Origin: Blattabacterium cuenoti | GTDB lineage: Bacteria > Bacteroidota > Bacteroidia > Flavobacteriales > Blattabacteriaceae | DNA length: 64,000 nucleotides | Reading direction: 5' to 3' | Assembly: GCF_014251955.1 (NCBI RefSeq) | Contig: NZ_CP059203.1 | Span: 1-64,000, forward strand | In this document: positions 10,893 through 20,591 of the stretch, piece by piece | Layout: each line of letters opens with the position of its first letter | Numbering within the stretch: the first letter of the stretch is position 1 | The notes under the pieces: model-generated | The model's input: the letters and a program-made list of their open reading frames with translations, nothing else | The model's database searches: none | Told to the model about the DNA's origin: nothing | Program-made: the position numbers and the translations under genes

Positions 10893-11316
10893 TGGAGCTG
10901 GCGGGATTCGAACCCGCGTCCAAACAAGTAGCACAAAAGATTTCTACATACTTATCCAAAATAATTTTTTTTAGACTTAAATCGAGTTTTGGATCTCGAA
11001 TAAAAGCTTAGATTCAAAAAAAACAGAATTGGAAAACTTAAGAATCATCCGTTTTCTTATCCTTATATTTATGAGTATCTCTTAATCAGTACCTATAAGG
11101 AAAAATTACTGAGAGATATTTTGCTTCTGCGTATTTTTGCAGATTTCACTTTTATGCAATAATGATGAAGAACATCATCATGCATTAAGCAGCAAAAGCG
11201 TATTGTTTTTCGCCGTTTATATGTTTGTAACGTTTTTTTTACGTGTAAAACCTTACGTCACACGGTATGCTTCCCTTTATCACTAATCTTGCTGTCAATT
11301 CCAAAAAGTCAGCCCC
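10893..11316 (-). ncRNA. ssrA: transfer-messenger RNA (tmRNA)
   Basis: Rescues stalled ribosomes with SmpB. Read on the minus strand it begins GGGGCTGAC and ends with a tRNA-like T arm (GGTTCGAATCC) and CAGCTCC plus discriminator A. The first seven bases pair with CAGCTCC, including one G-U pair, giving a mature length of about 424 nt before CCA addition. The CCA is not encoded. The tag frame GGC GAA AAA CAA TAC GCT TTT GCT GCT TAA (11185-11214) encodes GEKQYAFAA, which ends in the AA degron expected for ClpXP-type proteolysis. clpP and clpC are both in this window. Confidence 0.95.
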
Positions 11317-11501
11317 TTTTTTTTATTAATTAATATTAATCTCAATATCATTGAGAAAATAACAAAGACAAATTTATTAAAAAATTTTAAAAAAATCACA
11401 TAAATTTACAGAAATATTAGTTTTAATTTAGAAACAGCATCCCCTACAAGACTCCTAATATTTTTTCTTTGTAAGAATAATTTTTATTGATTGATTTTCA
11501 A
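11317..11501. other. spacer between rodA and tmRNA
   Basis: 185 bp with no intact gene. It holds a small A+T hairpin (ctcaat-atc-attgag, about 11341-11355), which lies just upstream of the tmRNA 5' end. A patch of slightly higher G+C lies near 11437-11462. Read on the minus strand this patch gives a short stop-to-stop frame of about 25 codons (including RSLVGDAVSKLK). It has no start codon and I do not recognise a family. It may be a gene remnant or chance. Confidence 0.3.
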
Positions 11502-12752
11502 TCAAATCAAACTATCTTGATCTGAAGCGTCTAATCTAATGAAAATAAATAATAGAACAGTAAAAGAGAAAAAAGAAGATCCTCCGTAACTAAAAAAAGG
11601 TAAAACAATTCCTATTGTTGGAAAAAGACCCATTACCATGCTTAAATTAATGAAAAAATGGATGAAAAGAATATTTCCTACTGAATATCCAAAAATTCTT
11701 CCAAAAACATCTTTTTGTTTCTCGGATAAAAAATATATTCTACTAATGAACAATAAATAAAATATAATTAATGTAACACTTCCTACAAATCCCCACTCTT
11801 CTCCTACAGTACAAAAAATATAATCCGTATGCTGCTCAGGAACAAATTTTCCTTTTGTAATGGTTCCTTTTTGATATCCTTTTCCAAAAAATTTACCGGA
11901 ACCAATAGCCGTTTTTGAATAGAGAAGGTTATATCCTACATTATCTCTATATTTTCTATCAAATTCGTTTTGAAAAAGAATGTTAATCCTATCTTTATGA
12001 TGTTGTTTTAAAAATTTATTAAAAAATAACGGAGAAATGATAACAAAAGTGGATAAAAAAATCAAAAGAAATAAATAAAATAATAAATCATTTATAGATC
12101 TTTTTTTTACAAGAAAAAAAAATAGGAAAACTGAAAAAATACAGAATATAATAATCCAATAGGATATATTGAAAGAAATAACAAACAAAAAAATTAAAAA
12201 CAATACACATAAAAGAAAAAAGATAGATAATCCTTGTCTATATAAGGTAAAAATAAATGAAAAAAAAACTAGAGATGAACCTGGATCTGGTTGAAGAAAT
12301 ATTAATAATGAAGGCAATATGATTAAAAAAATAGATATAAATATATTTTTATTTTTTTTAACATTTTTTTGACTCAAGATCTTAGATATCATTAAAGATG
12401 TAGATATTTTGGCCAATTCAGAAGGTTGAAAACTAATAGGTCCAAAAACATACCAAGATTTTGATCCATTTACATTTTTTCCGAAAAAAAATACTCCAAT
12501 CAAAAAAAGTAACGTAAATAAAAAAAAGAATGAAGAAAAATATTTATAATGTATTGGTTTTAATAAAAAAACCAAAAATATACAAATAAAACTAAATAAA
12601 ATCCATACTAATTGTTTTTCCGCTTTCTCATAAGAAACAGAATATAGGTTCATGTATCCAAAAAAAATCATGAAAATATAAAGAATCACGATCCACCAGT
12701 CTATATTATTATTCCTTAGTAATGTTTTATTTCTTTTGATTTTTATTATCAA
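11502..12752 (-). CDS. rodA: peptidoglycan glycosyltransferase RodA (SEDS family)
   Basis: Polymerises glycan strands for lateral wall growth together with PBP2. The 416-residue protein is almost entirely hydrophobic segments. It carries SEDS hallmarks: FQPSELAKIS near residue 110, PEQHTDYIFCTVGEEWGF near residue 305 and FFSYGGSS near residue 390. It is the last gene of the minus-strand mreB-mreC-mreD-mrdA-rodA cluster and lies 14 bp after mrdA. The length is normal for the family. Confidence 0.93.
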   Translation of the reverse strand: MIIKIKRNKTLLRNNNIDWWIVILYIFMIFFGYMNLYSVSYEKAEKQLVWILFSFICIFLVFLLKPIHYKYFSSFFFLFTLLFLIGVFFFGKNVNGSKSWYVFGPISFQPSELAKISTSLMISKILSQKNVKKNKNIFISIFLIILPSLLIFLQPDPGSSLVFFSFIFTLYRQGLSIFFLLCVLFLIFLFVISFNISYWIIIFCIFSVFLFFFLVKKRSINDLLFYLFLLIFLSTFVIISPLFFNKFLKQHHKDRINILFQNEFDRKYRDNVGYNLLYSKTAIGSGKFFGKGYQKGTITKGKFVPEQHTDYIFCTVGEEWGFVGSVTLIIFYLLFISRIYFLSEKQKDVFGRIFGYSVGNILFIHFFINLSMVMGLFPTIGIVLPFFSYGGSSFFSFTVLLFIFIRLDASDQDSLI

Positions 12753-12766
12753 GAGTCTCTTTTTTT

Positions 12767-14635
12767 TTAATTTCTATTTTTCATTTTTGCTATATTTTCG
12801 TACACTTTTTGTAACCCTGAATTCATAATATTCTTTTCAAGATTTTTTCTATGAACATTATTTCTAATATATTTTTCTGCGATAAGACTGGCTATAGGAC
12901 CTGCCCAACGAGATCCAAAACCTCCATTTTCTATGATTACAGAAATAGCTATTTTAGGATCTTCTACTGGAGCAAACAATATAAAAATAGAATGATCAGG
13001 TAAAGATATTGTTTTATGATTGATTTTTATAAAATTTTGTGAAGTGCCTGTTTTTCCAGCCATTCTAATATCCGATGATTTAAAATTTTTCCCAGTTCCA
13101 ATTATAAATACTTTTTCCATTCCACTAATAATGAAATCAAAATATTTTCTTTTCACTTTAGTGTATTTAGCACGAATGTAATTAGGATTAGAAATAGGTT
13201 GATGATTGATATATTTTACAATATGTGGGGTATAAAAAAAACCTTTGTTTGCTATAGCACAAACCATATTAGCTAATTGTATGGGAGTGACATTGATTTC
13301 TCCTTGACCAATACTATTGGAAATAATTGTAATAGCATTCCATTTTGTATATCCATATTTTTTATTATAATAATCTCCAGAAGGAATAACCCCTTTTTCT
13401 CCAGTAGCTAAATCATTATACAAATAATTTCCAAATCCAAAACTTTTAATAATATCACACCATTCATTAACTCCTTTTGTTAAATTTTTTGGATATTTTT
13501 CAATGACGCGTTTATAAACTTGTGCAAAATAATTGTTACAAGAAACAGCAACAGCTGTTTCTATTCCTATAGGGACCCCATGAATTCCAGAATGACAATG
13601 AATTCTTTTTTTTCCATATTTAAATCCATTATAGCATATAAAAGTTGTTTTTGTATCTACTACTTTCATTTGAAGACCTGCTAATTCTGTCATTAACTTA
13701 AATGGAGAAGCAGGAGGATAACGAGCTTGTGTCGTTCTATCAAATAAGGGATAATCTATTGTATCTTTGATTAATTTTTTAAATTCTTTAGATCGGTTAA
13801 TTCCTACAAATAAATTAGGATTATTGATAGGACTAGAAACTAAAGATAAAATTTCCCCATTTTTAGGATTAATAGCGACTATTCCCCCTTTTTTTTGGAA
13901 CATAAGTTTTTCTGCATAATTTTGTAAATTCCAATCTATAGTTAGAGAAATATCATTTCCATTAATTGCTTTAATATTATTTTTTTTATTATTATAACTT
14001 CCTATAATACACCCTTTTTTATCTCTTATCCAATATTTTACTCCTTTTTTTCCTCTCAATATTTTTTCATAAGATTTTTCTACTCCAGCCCAACCAATAA
14101 AATCTCCTATTTGATAATAATTGGATTCTTTCTTGATATCCTTCTGGCTTACTTCTCCAATATATCCTAAAACATTAGCAGAACTTTCTACTTTATAATC
14201 TCTAAGAGAACGTTTTGTCCAATCAAATCCTTTATATTTATAAAGTTTTTCTTGTATATTTGCAAATTTCTCTTTTGAAATAAAAGGAAGAAAAACAGAA
14301 GGTAAATATTTTGAATAAGCTTTTGCTTTTTCTAAATTTTTGTGGAAAGTATCTTTTCTTATTCCTACAAGATTGCAAAACTCAATGATATTAAAATTTT
14401 CATCTATCAGTATAGGAATGACTATTAATTCGTAAATAGATTTATTAAACACTAATAAATTATTATTTCTATCAAAAATAGAACCTCTTTCAGGAATAAT
14501 AATTTCTTGTTTTATAGAAGTGTTAAATGCATTTAAAATATATTTTTCAGTATATATTTGTATATAGAATAGTCGAGTTATAAAAATTAAACCTATAGAA
14601 CTTAAAAAAATGTAAAAAATATATAATTTTTTCAA
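12767..14635 (-). CDS. mrdA: penicillin-binding protein 2 (elongation transpeptidase)
   Basis: Class B PBP that cross-links peptidoglycan during elongation. A single N-terminal membrane anchor (residues about 3-25) precedes a dimerisation domain with the PERGSIFDRN motif. The transpeptidase domain shows all three active-site motifs: SPFK (nucleophile serine, about residue 315), SCN (VSCNNYF) and KTGTS. The length of 622 residues is typical. Its start overlaps the mreD stop by 4 bp (14632-14635), which indicates translational coupling inside the elongation operon. Confidence 0.94.
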   Translation of the reverse strand: MKKLYIFYIFLSSIGLIFITRLFYIQIYTEKYILNAFNTSIKQEIIIPERGSIFDRNNNLLVFNKSIYELIVIPILIDENFNIIEFCNLVGIRKDTFHKNLEKAKAYSKYLPSVFLPFISKEKFANIQEKLYKYKGFDWTKRSLRDYKVESSANVLGYIGEVSQKDIKKESNYYQIGDFIGWAGVEKSYEKILRGKKGVKYWIRDKKGCIIGSYNNKKNNIKAINGNDISLTIDWNLQNYAEKLMFQKKGGIVAINPKNGEILSLVSSPINNPNLFVGINRSKEFKKLIKDTIDYPLFDRTTQARYPPASPFKLMTELAGLQMKVVDTKTTFICYNGFKYGKKRIHCHSGIHGVPIGIETAVAVSCNNYFAQVYKRVIEKYPKNLTKGVNEWCDIIKSFGFGNYLYNDLATGEKGVIPSGDYYNKKYGYTKWNAITIISNSIGQGEINVTPIQLANMVCAIANKGFFYTPHIVKYINHQPISNPNYIRAKYTKVKRKYFDFIISGMEKVFIIGTGKNFKSSDIRMAGKTGTSQNFIKINHKTISLPDHSIFILFAPVEDPKIAISVIIENGGFGSRWAGPIASLIAEKYIRNNVHRKNLEKNIMNSGLQKVYENIAKMKNRN

Positions 14636-15147
14636 TGTTTAATTTTTCTCAAAAAAAAATATATAATACATAAAATAGTTGTAAAAATACTGCTAAATAT
14701 AGTTTTCAATAAAATAATTTTGTTGAAACAGGATAACTTCAATATTTCTAATATCAACAAAGAAAAATGATGTGTAATAATTAATGAGAAAATGTAAAAA
14801 AATTTCCTAATAAAAGGCAATTCATAAACAGAAAAATCACTTTTGTAAAGAAAATTTTTTCCTTCAAAAAATTGTAGAAATTTTAATCTAAAAAAAGCAG
14901 AAAGAGTCGTAGAAAAAGCATGTATTCCGCCAGAATTCATACAATGATCTATGATCCAACCTATCATAAAAGATAGAAACAAGAATACAAATCTATTTTC
15001 ATGATAGGAATAAGTTAATATAAAAATTATATATATATAAGAAGTATACCAATCCAAAATTATATAATAGTTAAATACTGATATTTGAATTAAACAAATA
15101 AAAAAAATGGAAAAAACAGAGAAAAAAAAATTCTTTAGAAAATTCAT
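14632..15147 (-). CDS. mreD: rod shape-determining protein MreD
   Basis: Small inner-membrane component of the elongation complex. The 171 residues form about five hydrophobic segments with little conserved sequence, as is normal for MreD. The call rests on size, topology and its exact place between mreC (sharing base 15147) and mrdA (4-bp overlap). A central GWIIDHCMNSGGIHAFSTT segment resembles the family's conserved D-x(5)-G-x-h region. Confidence 0.85.
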   Translation of the reverse strand: MNFLKNFFFSVFSIFFICLIQISVFNYYIILDWYTSYIYIIFILTYSYHENRFVFLFLSFMIGWIIDHCMNSGGIHAFSTTLSAFFRLKFLQFFEGKNFLYKSDFSVYELPFIRKFFYIFSLIITHHFSLLILEILKLSCFNKIILLKTIFSSIFTTILCIIYFFLRKIKH

Positions 15148-15989
15148 TATTTATTTTCAACTTTATTTTTATTATAAAGTTGAATATTGTTCCATTCTTT
15201 TTTGAATAAATTTTTCACAACATAAGCATTTTCTATGTTAGAAAAATTTTCTAACAATTTTACTTTTATAACATAATTGGCATGTTCTTCATCAAATCTA
15301 TAACAAGAGACTCTTCCAATTGGAATTCCTTCAGGAAAAGTTGCGGATTTTCCATCTGTTTCTACTATCTCTCCCTTGTAGATAGTAGAATGTTTAGGAA
15401 TATCGTATAAAACAACAGATTCATGATCTAATCCATCCCAACTAACTGTTCCGAAATATTTATTTTTTTTTAATCTGGCATTAACTTTAATTTTTGGATT
15501 TAAAAGAGAAATAGCTATACTAAAATGTGGTGAAGTTTTTATAATAATTCCTGCAATTCCATCAGATAAAATAATCCCCATATCTGTTTTTATTCCATCT
15601 AAACTTCCTTTATTTATAGTGATATAATTTTCCTGTTCGTGGATACTATTATTGATAATTTTTACGGGAGTATAAACATACTGTTGTAAATAATCAATAT
15701 TATTTTTTTTAAAATCTTTGGTTGTTTTTCTTATTTTAGAAGATAGTTGAGAATGACGTAATTTTATATTTTCTTTTATAAGTCTTTTATTTTCAATTTC
15801 TAATGAAAAATAACTATGAAATTTATGAATTGTTTCATAAATTTTTCCAATAAAAAAATTGGAGGAACCGTTATAAATATATTGATGAAAATTCTTTTTA
15901 GAAAAAGAAAGAAAAATAGCTGCAGATTCTAATAAAAAAAAGAAAATAAAAAAACGCCATTTTAGAAAAAAATTAATAAATCCACGCAT
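15147..15989 (-). CDS. mreC: rod shape-determining protein MreC
   Basis: Periplasmic scaffold that links MreB filaments to PBP2 and RodA. It has one N-terminal membrane segment (about residues 8-28), a coiled-coil stretch (about 55-95), then the two beta-rich subdomains with GSLDGIKTDMGII and GIPIGRVSCYRF. The 280-residue length fits. It lies 40 bp downstream of mreB and touches mreD. Confidence 0.9.
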   Translation of the reverse strand: MRGFINFFLKWRFFIFFFLLESAAIFLSFSKKNFHQYIYNGSSNFFIGKIYETIHKFHSYFSLEIENKRLIKENIKLRHSQLSSKIRKTTKDFKKNNIDYLQQYVYTPVKIINNSIHEQENYITINKGSLDGIKTDMGIILSDGIAGIIIKTSPHFSIAISLLNPKIKVNARLKKNKYFGTVSWDGLDHESVVLYDIPKHSTIYKGEIVETDGKSATFPEGIPIGRVSCYRFDEEHANYVIKVKLLENFSNIENAYVVKNLFKKEWNNIQLYNKNKVENK

Positions 15990-16029
15990 AAAAAATAATG
16001 GTATTAGAATCTACCTTTTTTTTTACTAT

Positions 16030-17067
16030 CTATTTCATTAAAAATGTAAATTTATCAATATTTTTCAAAGCAACTCCTGTTCCTTTGACTACAGCTCTCA
16101 AAGGATCTTCTACTAAAGAAACAGAAAGACCTGTTTTTTTAGAAATTCTTCTATCTAATCCTCTCAATAGAGATCCTCCTCCTGCCATATAGATTCCTGT
16201 TTTATAAATATCTGCAGCAAGCTCTGGAGGGGTTCTAGACAATGTTTCCATCACAGCATCTTCAATACGCAAAATAGATTTATCAAGAGCAGGAATCGTT
16301 TCTTTATAAGAAATATTCATTTCTTTAGGCTTTCCTGTTGGTAAATCTCTTCCTTGAATATGAATATCTCCAGGAGGATTCTCAATAGATTCAGTAGCGG
16401 CTCCTATATCTATTTTAATTTTTTCAGCAGTTCTTTCTCCAATATATAAATTGTATTTAGTACGAAGAAAATATGCAATATCATTAGTAAAAACATCTCC
16501 AGCTATTTTAATGGATTTTTGACAAACAATTCCACCTAAAGCAATTACTCCACATTCTGTGGTCCCTCCTCCAATATCAATAATCATATTTCCTTCAGCT
16601 TTTGTAACAGATATACCGGATCCAATAGCTGCAGCCATAGGTTCTTCAATCAGGTAAACTTCTTTAGCATTTAGATGTTGAGCGGAATCTTTCACGGCTC
16701 TTTTTTCAACTTCTGTAATTCCAGACGGAATACAAATAACCATAGTTAATGATGGGGTAAATAATTTTTTATTTATTCCTGGAACTTTTTTGATAAATTC
16801 TCTTATCATAAGTTCTGCTACTTTATAATCGGCTATAACTCCATCTTTTAATGGCTTATAAATTTTAATATTTTCATGTGTTTTTCCTTGCATTTGTTTG
16901 GCTTCTTCTCCTACAGCTAGGACTTTTTTACTTCTTACATCTATGGCAATAATTGAAGGTAAATCAACAATAACTTTATTGTTATGCATAATGAGGGTAT
17001 TTGCTGTTCCTAAATCTATAGCAATTTCTTGAGTAAATAGATTTTTCATAAAATCAACTAATCCCAT
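16030..17067 (-). CDS. mreB: rod shape-determining protein MreB (actin-like)
   Basis: Actin-like ATPase that orients wall synthesis during elongation. The actin-fold phosphate-1 motif AIDLGTANTLI is near residue 17, the phosphate-2 motif IDIGGGTTECGVIALGG near residue 163, and the adenosine motif MAGGGSLLRGLDRRI near residue 293. The length is 345 residues and shows no damage. It is the first gene of the minus-strand elongation operon and is divergent from folK, so the promoters of both probably lie in 17068-17182. Confidence 0.96.
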   Translation of the reverse strand: MGLVDFMKNLFTQEIAIDLGTANTLIMHNNKVIVDLPSIIAIDVRSKKVLAVGEEAKQMQGKTHENIKIYKPLKDGVIADYKVAELMIREFIKKVPGINKKLFTPSLTMVICIPSGITEVEKRAVKDSAQHLNAKEVYLIEEPMAAAIGSGISVTKAEGNMIIDIGGGTTECGVIALGGIVCQKSIKIAGDVFTNDIAYFLRTKYNLYIGERTAEKIKIDIGAATESIENPPGDIHIQGRDLPTGKPKEMNISYKETIPALDKSILRIEDAVMETLSRTPPELAADIYKTGIYMAGGGSLLRGLDRRISKKTGLSVSLVEDPLRAVVKGTGVALKNIDKFTFLMK

Positions 17068-17182
17068 ATACCATATTCTTCTTTATTATGAATCCTAAAA
17101 ATATTCGCTCAATTTAAAAAATAAAAAAATATTTTTCTATTTAAAAATGAAGTTTTTCAGTATATTATAGAAAAATTGTTGT

Positions 17183-17725
17183 TTGAAAAAACATAACGTT
17201 TATTTGTTGCAAGGAAGTAATAAAGAAAATAAAAAAAAATATTTAGATGAATCTTTATTCTTAATTTCCAAAAAAATTGGGGAAATCATTAAAAAATCTT
17301 CTTATTTTGAAAGCATAGCTTGGAATATGAATAAAAATACATCTTTTTTTTATAATAGAGCTTTGCATATAAAAACATTTCATTCTCCTATAGAACTTTT
17401 AGAAAAAATTTTAAATATTGAGTTTCTTATAGGTAGAAAATCTACTTGTAGTAGTAGTCGTAGTACGACTACTCACTGTAATCCAAAAAATCGTCTCTAC
17501 CAAGATAGAGAAATAGATATTGATATCTTATTTTATGATCATCTTATAATACAAAGTTCTATGTTAACTATTCCACATCCTTTGTTTCATTTTCGTAGAT
17601 TCGCTATAGAACCAATGTGTGAAATTTCTCCAAAAAAGCATCATCCTGTATTTCATTTAACACTATTGGAGATATTAGGGGGATGTGTAGATAAGTTAGA
17701 AGTAAAAAAAATGGATATTAGTTAG
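17183..17725 (+). CDS. folK: 2-amino-4-hydroxy-6-hydroxymethyldihydropteridine pyrophosphokinase
   Basis: HPPK transfers pyrophosphate to the pterin in folate synthesis. It starts with TTG at 17183; an in-frame stop at 17168 leaves no other start, and the following KHNVYLLQGSN fits the family. The DREIDIDIL motif and IPHPLFHFRRFAIEPMCEI are the conserved catalytic and pterin-binding segments. Between residues about 88 and 108 there is a Ser/Thr-rich stretch encoded by AGT/ACT-type triplets, where relatives have a short loop. That stretch also holds an inverted repeat (17453-17473). Probably functional. Confidence 0.88.
   Translation: MKKHNVYLLQGSNKENKKKYLDESLFLISKKIGEIIKKSSYFESIAWNMNKNTSFFYNRALHIKTFHSPIELLEKILNIEFLIGRKSTCSSSRSTTTHCNPKNRLYQDREIDIDILFYDHLIIQSSMLTIPHPLFHFRRFAIEPMCEISPKKHHPVFHLTLLEILGGCVDKLEVKKMDIS
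17453..17473. repeat. inverted repeat within folK
   Basis: Perfect 8-bp arms (agtagtcg at 17453-17460 and cgactact at 17466-17473) flank a 5-nt loop, inside the Ser/Thr-rich triplet-repeat insertion of folK. Confidence 0.7.
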
Positions 17726-17792
17726 AGATATAATTTTATGAAATTTATTGATTCAAATAAATAATAATTAACATAACAACTATTGAACTAAT

Positions 17793-20114
17793 TTGTTAAA
17801 AATTACAAAATCTATTATTCTATTTGGAAAAGAAATTCTTTTCTTTTTTTTTCTATCCTTTTTTCTTTTTGCAAAAGAAGAAAAAAACAATAAATCTATT
17901 CTATCTGAATCTGAAAATCCTATTCTAGAAATAGGAAATCTTACGAAAAATAAATTCAAAAATATTATTAAATATAGTTCAAATACACAAGAACATAATA
18001 TAAAAGAAGGAAAATCTTATTTAAATGGAAATGCTTTTATAGAATATCTTGATACAAAAATTGAAGCAGATTGGATAGAATTTAATTGGAAAAATGGAGA
18101 TCTCAATGCTAAGTCGATTAAAAATAAATATATTACTGTTATACAGGGAAATAGAAAATTTTTAACAAAAAATTTTTTCATTAATTTGAATGATAAAAAA
18201 GGAGAAGCTAATGACGTTTGTATCCAAGAAAAAAATCATGTTATCATAGCAAATAACATAAAAAAAGAAAATAATGGAACGAGTTTGATGAAAAAAGTGA
18301 TATATACATCCGATCCTCTTTTTATAGAAAAAAAAGATACTAATCCTGATTTTTATTTAAAAACAAATAGTTTAAAATATTTCCATCATCAAAAATCCAT
18401 TATTACTGGACCAGTATTTTTTTATTGGTATAAAGTTCCTCTTCCTATAGTTTTTCCGTTTTTATATATGAAAGAAAATAAGAATTCATTTTATGGAATA
18501 AAATTCCCTAAATTGAGGATTAAAAATAAAAAAATTTATATAGAGAATATAGGTTTATTTTTTCCAATTTCCAATTATTTCAATTTTACAGTATTCAGTT
18601 CTATATATGGAAATGAAAAATGGAAATTAGAAACAGAAATAAAATATAAATTAAAAAATACAATATATAAGAATAATAATGGATTAATTCATTTTAATTA
18701 TCAAAGATTTTCAAATAAAAAATTTGATTATCAATTCAAATGGAAACATAATAAAAAATTTAATTCTGATATAGAATTTAGTGCTGATATCAATTATTTA
18801 ACAAGCAATAGACTTTTCACAAAAAAAAGTCATGAAGTTTATGTTTCAAATATGAATATCAAAAAAAAATTTGATAATCATTCTTTGTTAAATATATCTG
18901 CCTATCTTATTCAAAAAATGAACAAAGGAGAAACGAAATTAAAGATTCCAGAAATTCGTTTTTCTATGCATAGAAATCATTTTTTAGAAAAAAAAAATAC
19001 ATTTATTCGTCAATTTATATTTGATTATCAAATAACTGCATATAATTCCATAATATATGAAAATCCTATTTTTTTATTAAAAAGGACGAAACAGAAAATG
19101 GATTTTCAAACTGAAATGAATCATACTATAAATATGGCAACTTATGTTCATTTTTCCCCTTTTTTGAAAATTTCACCAAAAATTCATTATAATTATAACG
19201 TATTTTATCCACGTAATTTTTATTCAAAATGGACTTTTAAAACTTCGAATGTAGTATCAACAGACATAATTTCTAATCCGTTATATTTAGAGATAATAAA
19301 CAAAAAAAATTTTATTTTAAGACATGAAATAGAACCTATGTTATCTTTTTATTATAATATTACACCTTTGCCTAATTTTTTTAAATTAAAAAAAAATTCT
19401 TATGAAAAAAAAATAAATTTAGTACTAAGAAATAATTTGGAATTGAAAAAATTTGATTCAAAAAATACTGAAAATAAAATAAAAATACTTGAATTTTTTC
19501 AAGTAAGTACTTCATATATTTTTGATCCCCCATTTTTTAAATGGGAAAATATCCATTTTATAGGATATACTAATTTTACAAAATATTTAGGAATCAAATA
19601 TAAAGGAGGAATTTACTTTGATGAAAAATATGAAAAAAAAGAAAAAATCAATAAATATTTTGATTTTTCATTTCATTACAATTTCATTAAAAATGAAATG
19701 AATATTTTTTCTAAAAATAAAAAAAATAAACATGAAAAACGAGGAAAAAATCGTTATGAATGTTTCTTGTTTGATAGAGATAATTATGCAAATTATTCAA
19801 TTCCATTGAATTTTAAAATAAATTTAAATTCAAATTTTTATGAAAAAAATACAGAAAAATTTTTTCATACATTTTTAAGTGTAAATGGATCTATAGAGAT
19901 CACTAAATATTGGAAAATAGATATTCATACAAATTACGATATTTTGAAACAAAAAATTATGTTGGCTAACATAATTTTTTATAGAGATTTAAGAAGTTTC
20001 AAAATGAATTTCAATTGGTCTCCCATAGGAGATCGTTATTGGTCTTTTTTTATTGGAATAAAAGATCCTATGTTAAGCAATATTTTGCAATATAATGAAG
20101 AAAGACATTATTAA
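17793..20114 (+). CDS. lptD: LPS-assembly protein LptD-like outer-membrane protein
   Basis: Outer-membrane beta-barrel that inserts lipopolysaccharide into the outer leaflet. The frame opens with TTG at 17793, followed by a hydrophobic signal peptide (residues about 5-27, ending near LFAKEE). Residues about 60-200 form the periplasmic OstA-type domain (ADWIEFNW, KKVIYTSDPLF). Next comes the family landmark ITGPVFFYWYKVPLPIVFPF, then a long aromatic-rich, alternating region typical of a barrel. The 773 residues are somewhat shorter than free-living relatives. It is the first of a run of envelope genes. Confidence 0.8.
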   Translation: MLKITKSIILFGKEILFFFFLSFFLFAKEEKNNKSILSESENPILEIGNLTKNKFKNIIKYSSNTQEHNIKEGKSYLNGNAFIEYLDTKIEADWIEFNWKNGDLNAKSIKNKYITVIQGNRKFLTKNFFINLNDKKGEANDVCIQEKNHVIIANNIKKENNGTSLMKKVIYTSDPLFIEKKDTNPDFYLKTNSLKYFHHQKSIITGPVFFYWYKVPLPIVFPFLYMKENKNSFYGIKFPKLRIKNKKIYIENIGLFFPISNYFNFTVFSSIYGNEKWKLETEIKYKLKNTIYKNNNGLIHFNYQRFSNKKFDYQFKWKHNKKFNSDIEFSADINYLTSNRLFTKKSHEVYVSNMNIKKKFDNHSLLNISAYLIQKMNKGETKLKIPEIRFSMHRNHFLEKKNTFIRQFIFDYQITAYNSIIYENPIFLLKRTKQKMDFQTEMNHTINMATYVHFSPFLKISPKIHYNYNVFYPRNFYSKWTFKTSNVVSTDIISNPLYLEIINKKNFILRHEIEPMLSFYYNITPLPNFFKLKKNSYEKKINLVLRNNLELKKFDSKNTENKIKILEFFQVSTSYIFDPPFFKWENIHFIGYTNFTKYLGIKYKGGIYFDEKYEKKEKINKYFDFSFHYNFIKNEMNIFSKNKKNKHEKRGKNRYECFLFDRDNYANYSIPLNFKINLNSNFYEKNTEKFFHTFLSVNGSIEITKYWKIDIHTNYDILKQKIMLANIIFYRDLRSFKMNFNWSPIGDRYWSFFIGIKDPMLSNILQYNEERHY

Positions 20115-20129
20115 ATTAGAAAAAAAAAT

Positions 20130-20531
20130 ATGAAATTAAAAAAATGTTCAATGGAAAAAATTCCATCTTTAGGACCGTATAGTTCATACGTTATTGTAGA
20201 AAACTTTTTATTTATTTCTGGTCAAATAGCTATTGATCCAACAACTAAAAAATTAATTTCTGAAACTATAGAAATAGAAACTGAAAGAGTCATGAAAAAT
20301 TTGCAAATTATTCTTTCAGAAACTGGAATTGGATTTGAAAATGTTATAAAAACTTCTTTATTTATAAAAAATATAAATGACTATCCTAAAATAAATTTTA
20401 TATATTCTAAATTTTTTCAGAAAGAAAATTATCCAGCTAGAGAAACTATACAAGTTTTTGGATTACCAAAAAATGCAAACATAGAGATATCCTTAATAGC
20501 ACACACAAAAAAAAATAAAAACTTAACATGA
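20130..20531 (+). CDS. ridA: RidA-family reactive imine/enamine deaminase
   Basis: Hydrolyses reactive 2-aminoacrylate-type enamines made by PLP enzymes. The 133-residue protein has the family features PSLGPYSSYVIV, LFISGQIAIDP, VIKTSLFIKNINDY and the C-terminal PARETIQVFGLPKNANIEISLIA, which contains the conserved arginine. It is complete and sits 15 bp after the LptD-like gene. A housekeeping role next to envelope genes suggests co-transcription rather than shared function. Confidence 0.93.
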   Translation: MKLKKCSMEKIPSLGPYSSYVIVENFLFISGQIAIDPTTKKLISETIEIETERVMKNLQIILSETGIGFENVIKTSLFIKNINDYPKINFIYSKFFQKENYPARETIQVFGLPKNANIEISLIAHTKKNKNLT

Positions 20532-20591
20532 ATTTTTTATAGGAATTAGTAAGTAAGTAGGAGATAGGATTAAAAAAAGGGATTGGGATTC

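Noticed and set aside
19681..19699. 8-bp inverted repeat with 3-nt loop in the LptD-like gene
   Set aside because: Almost pure A+T and short enough to arise by chance in this composition, so not listed as a feature.
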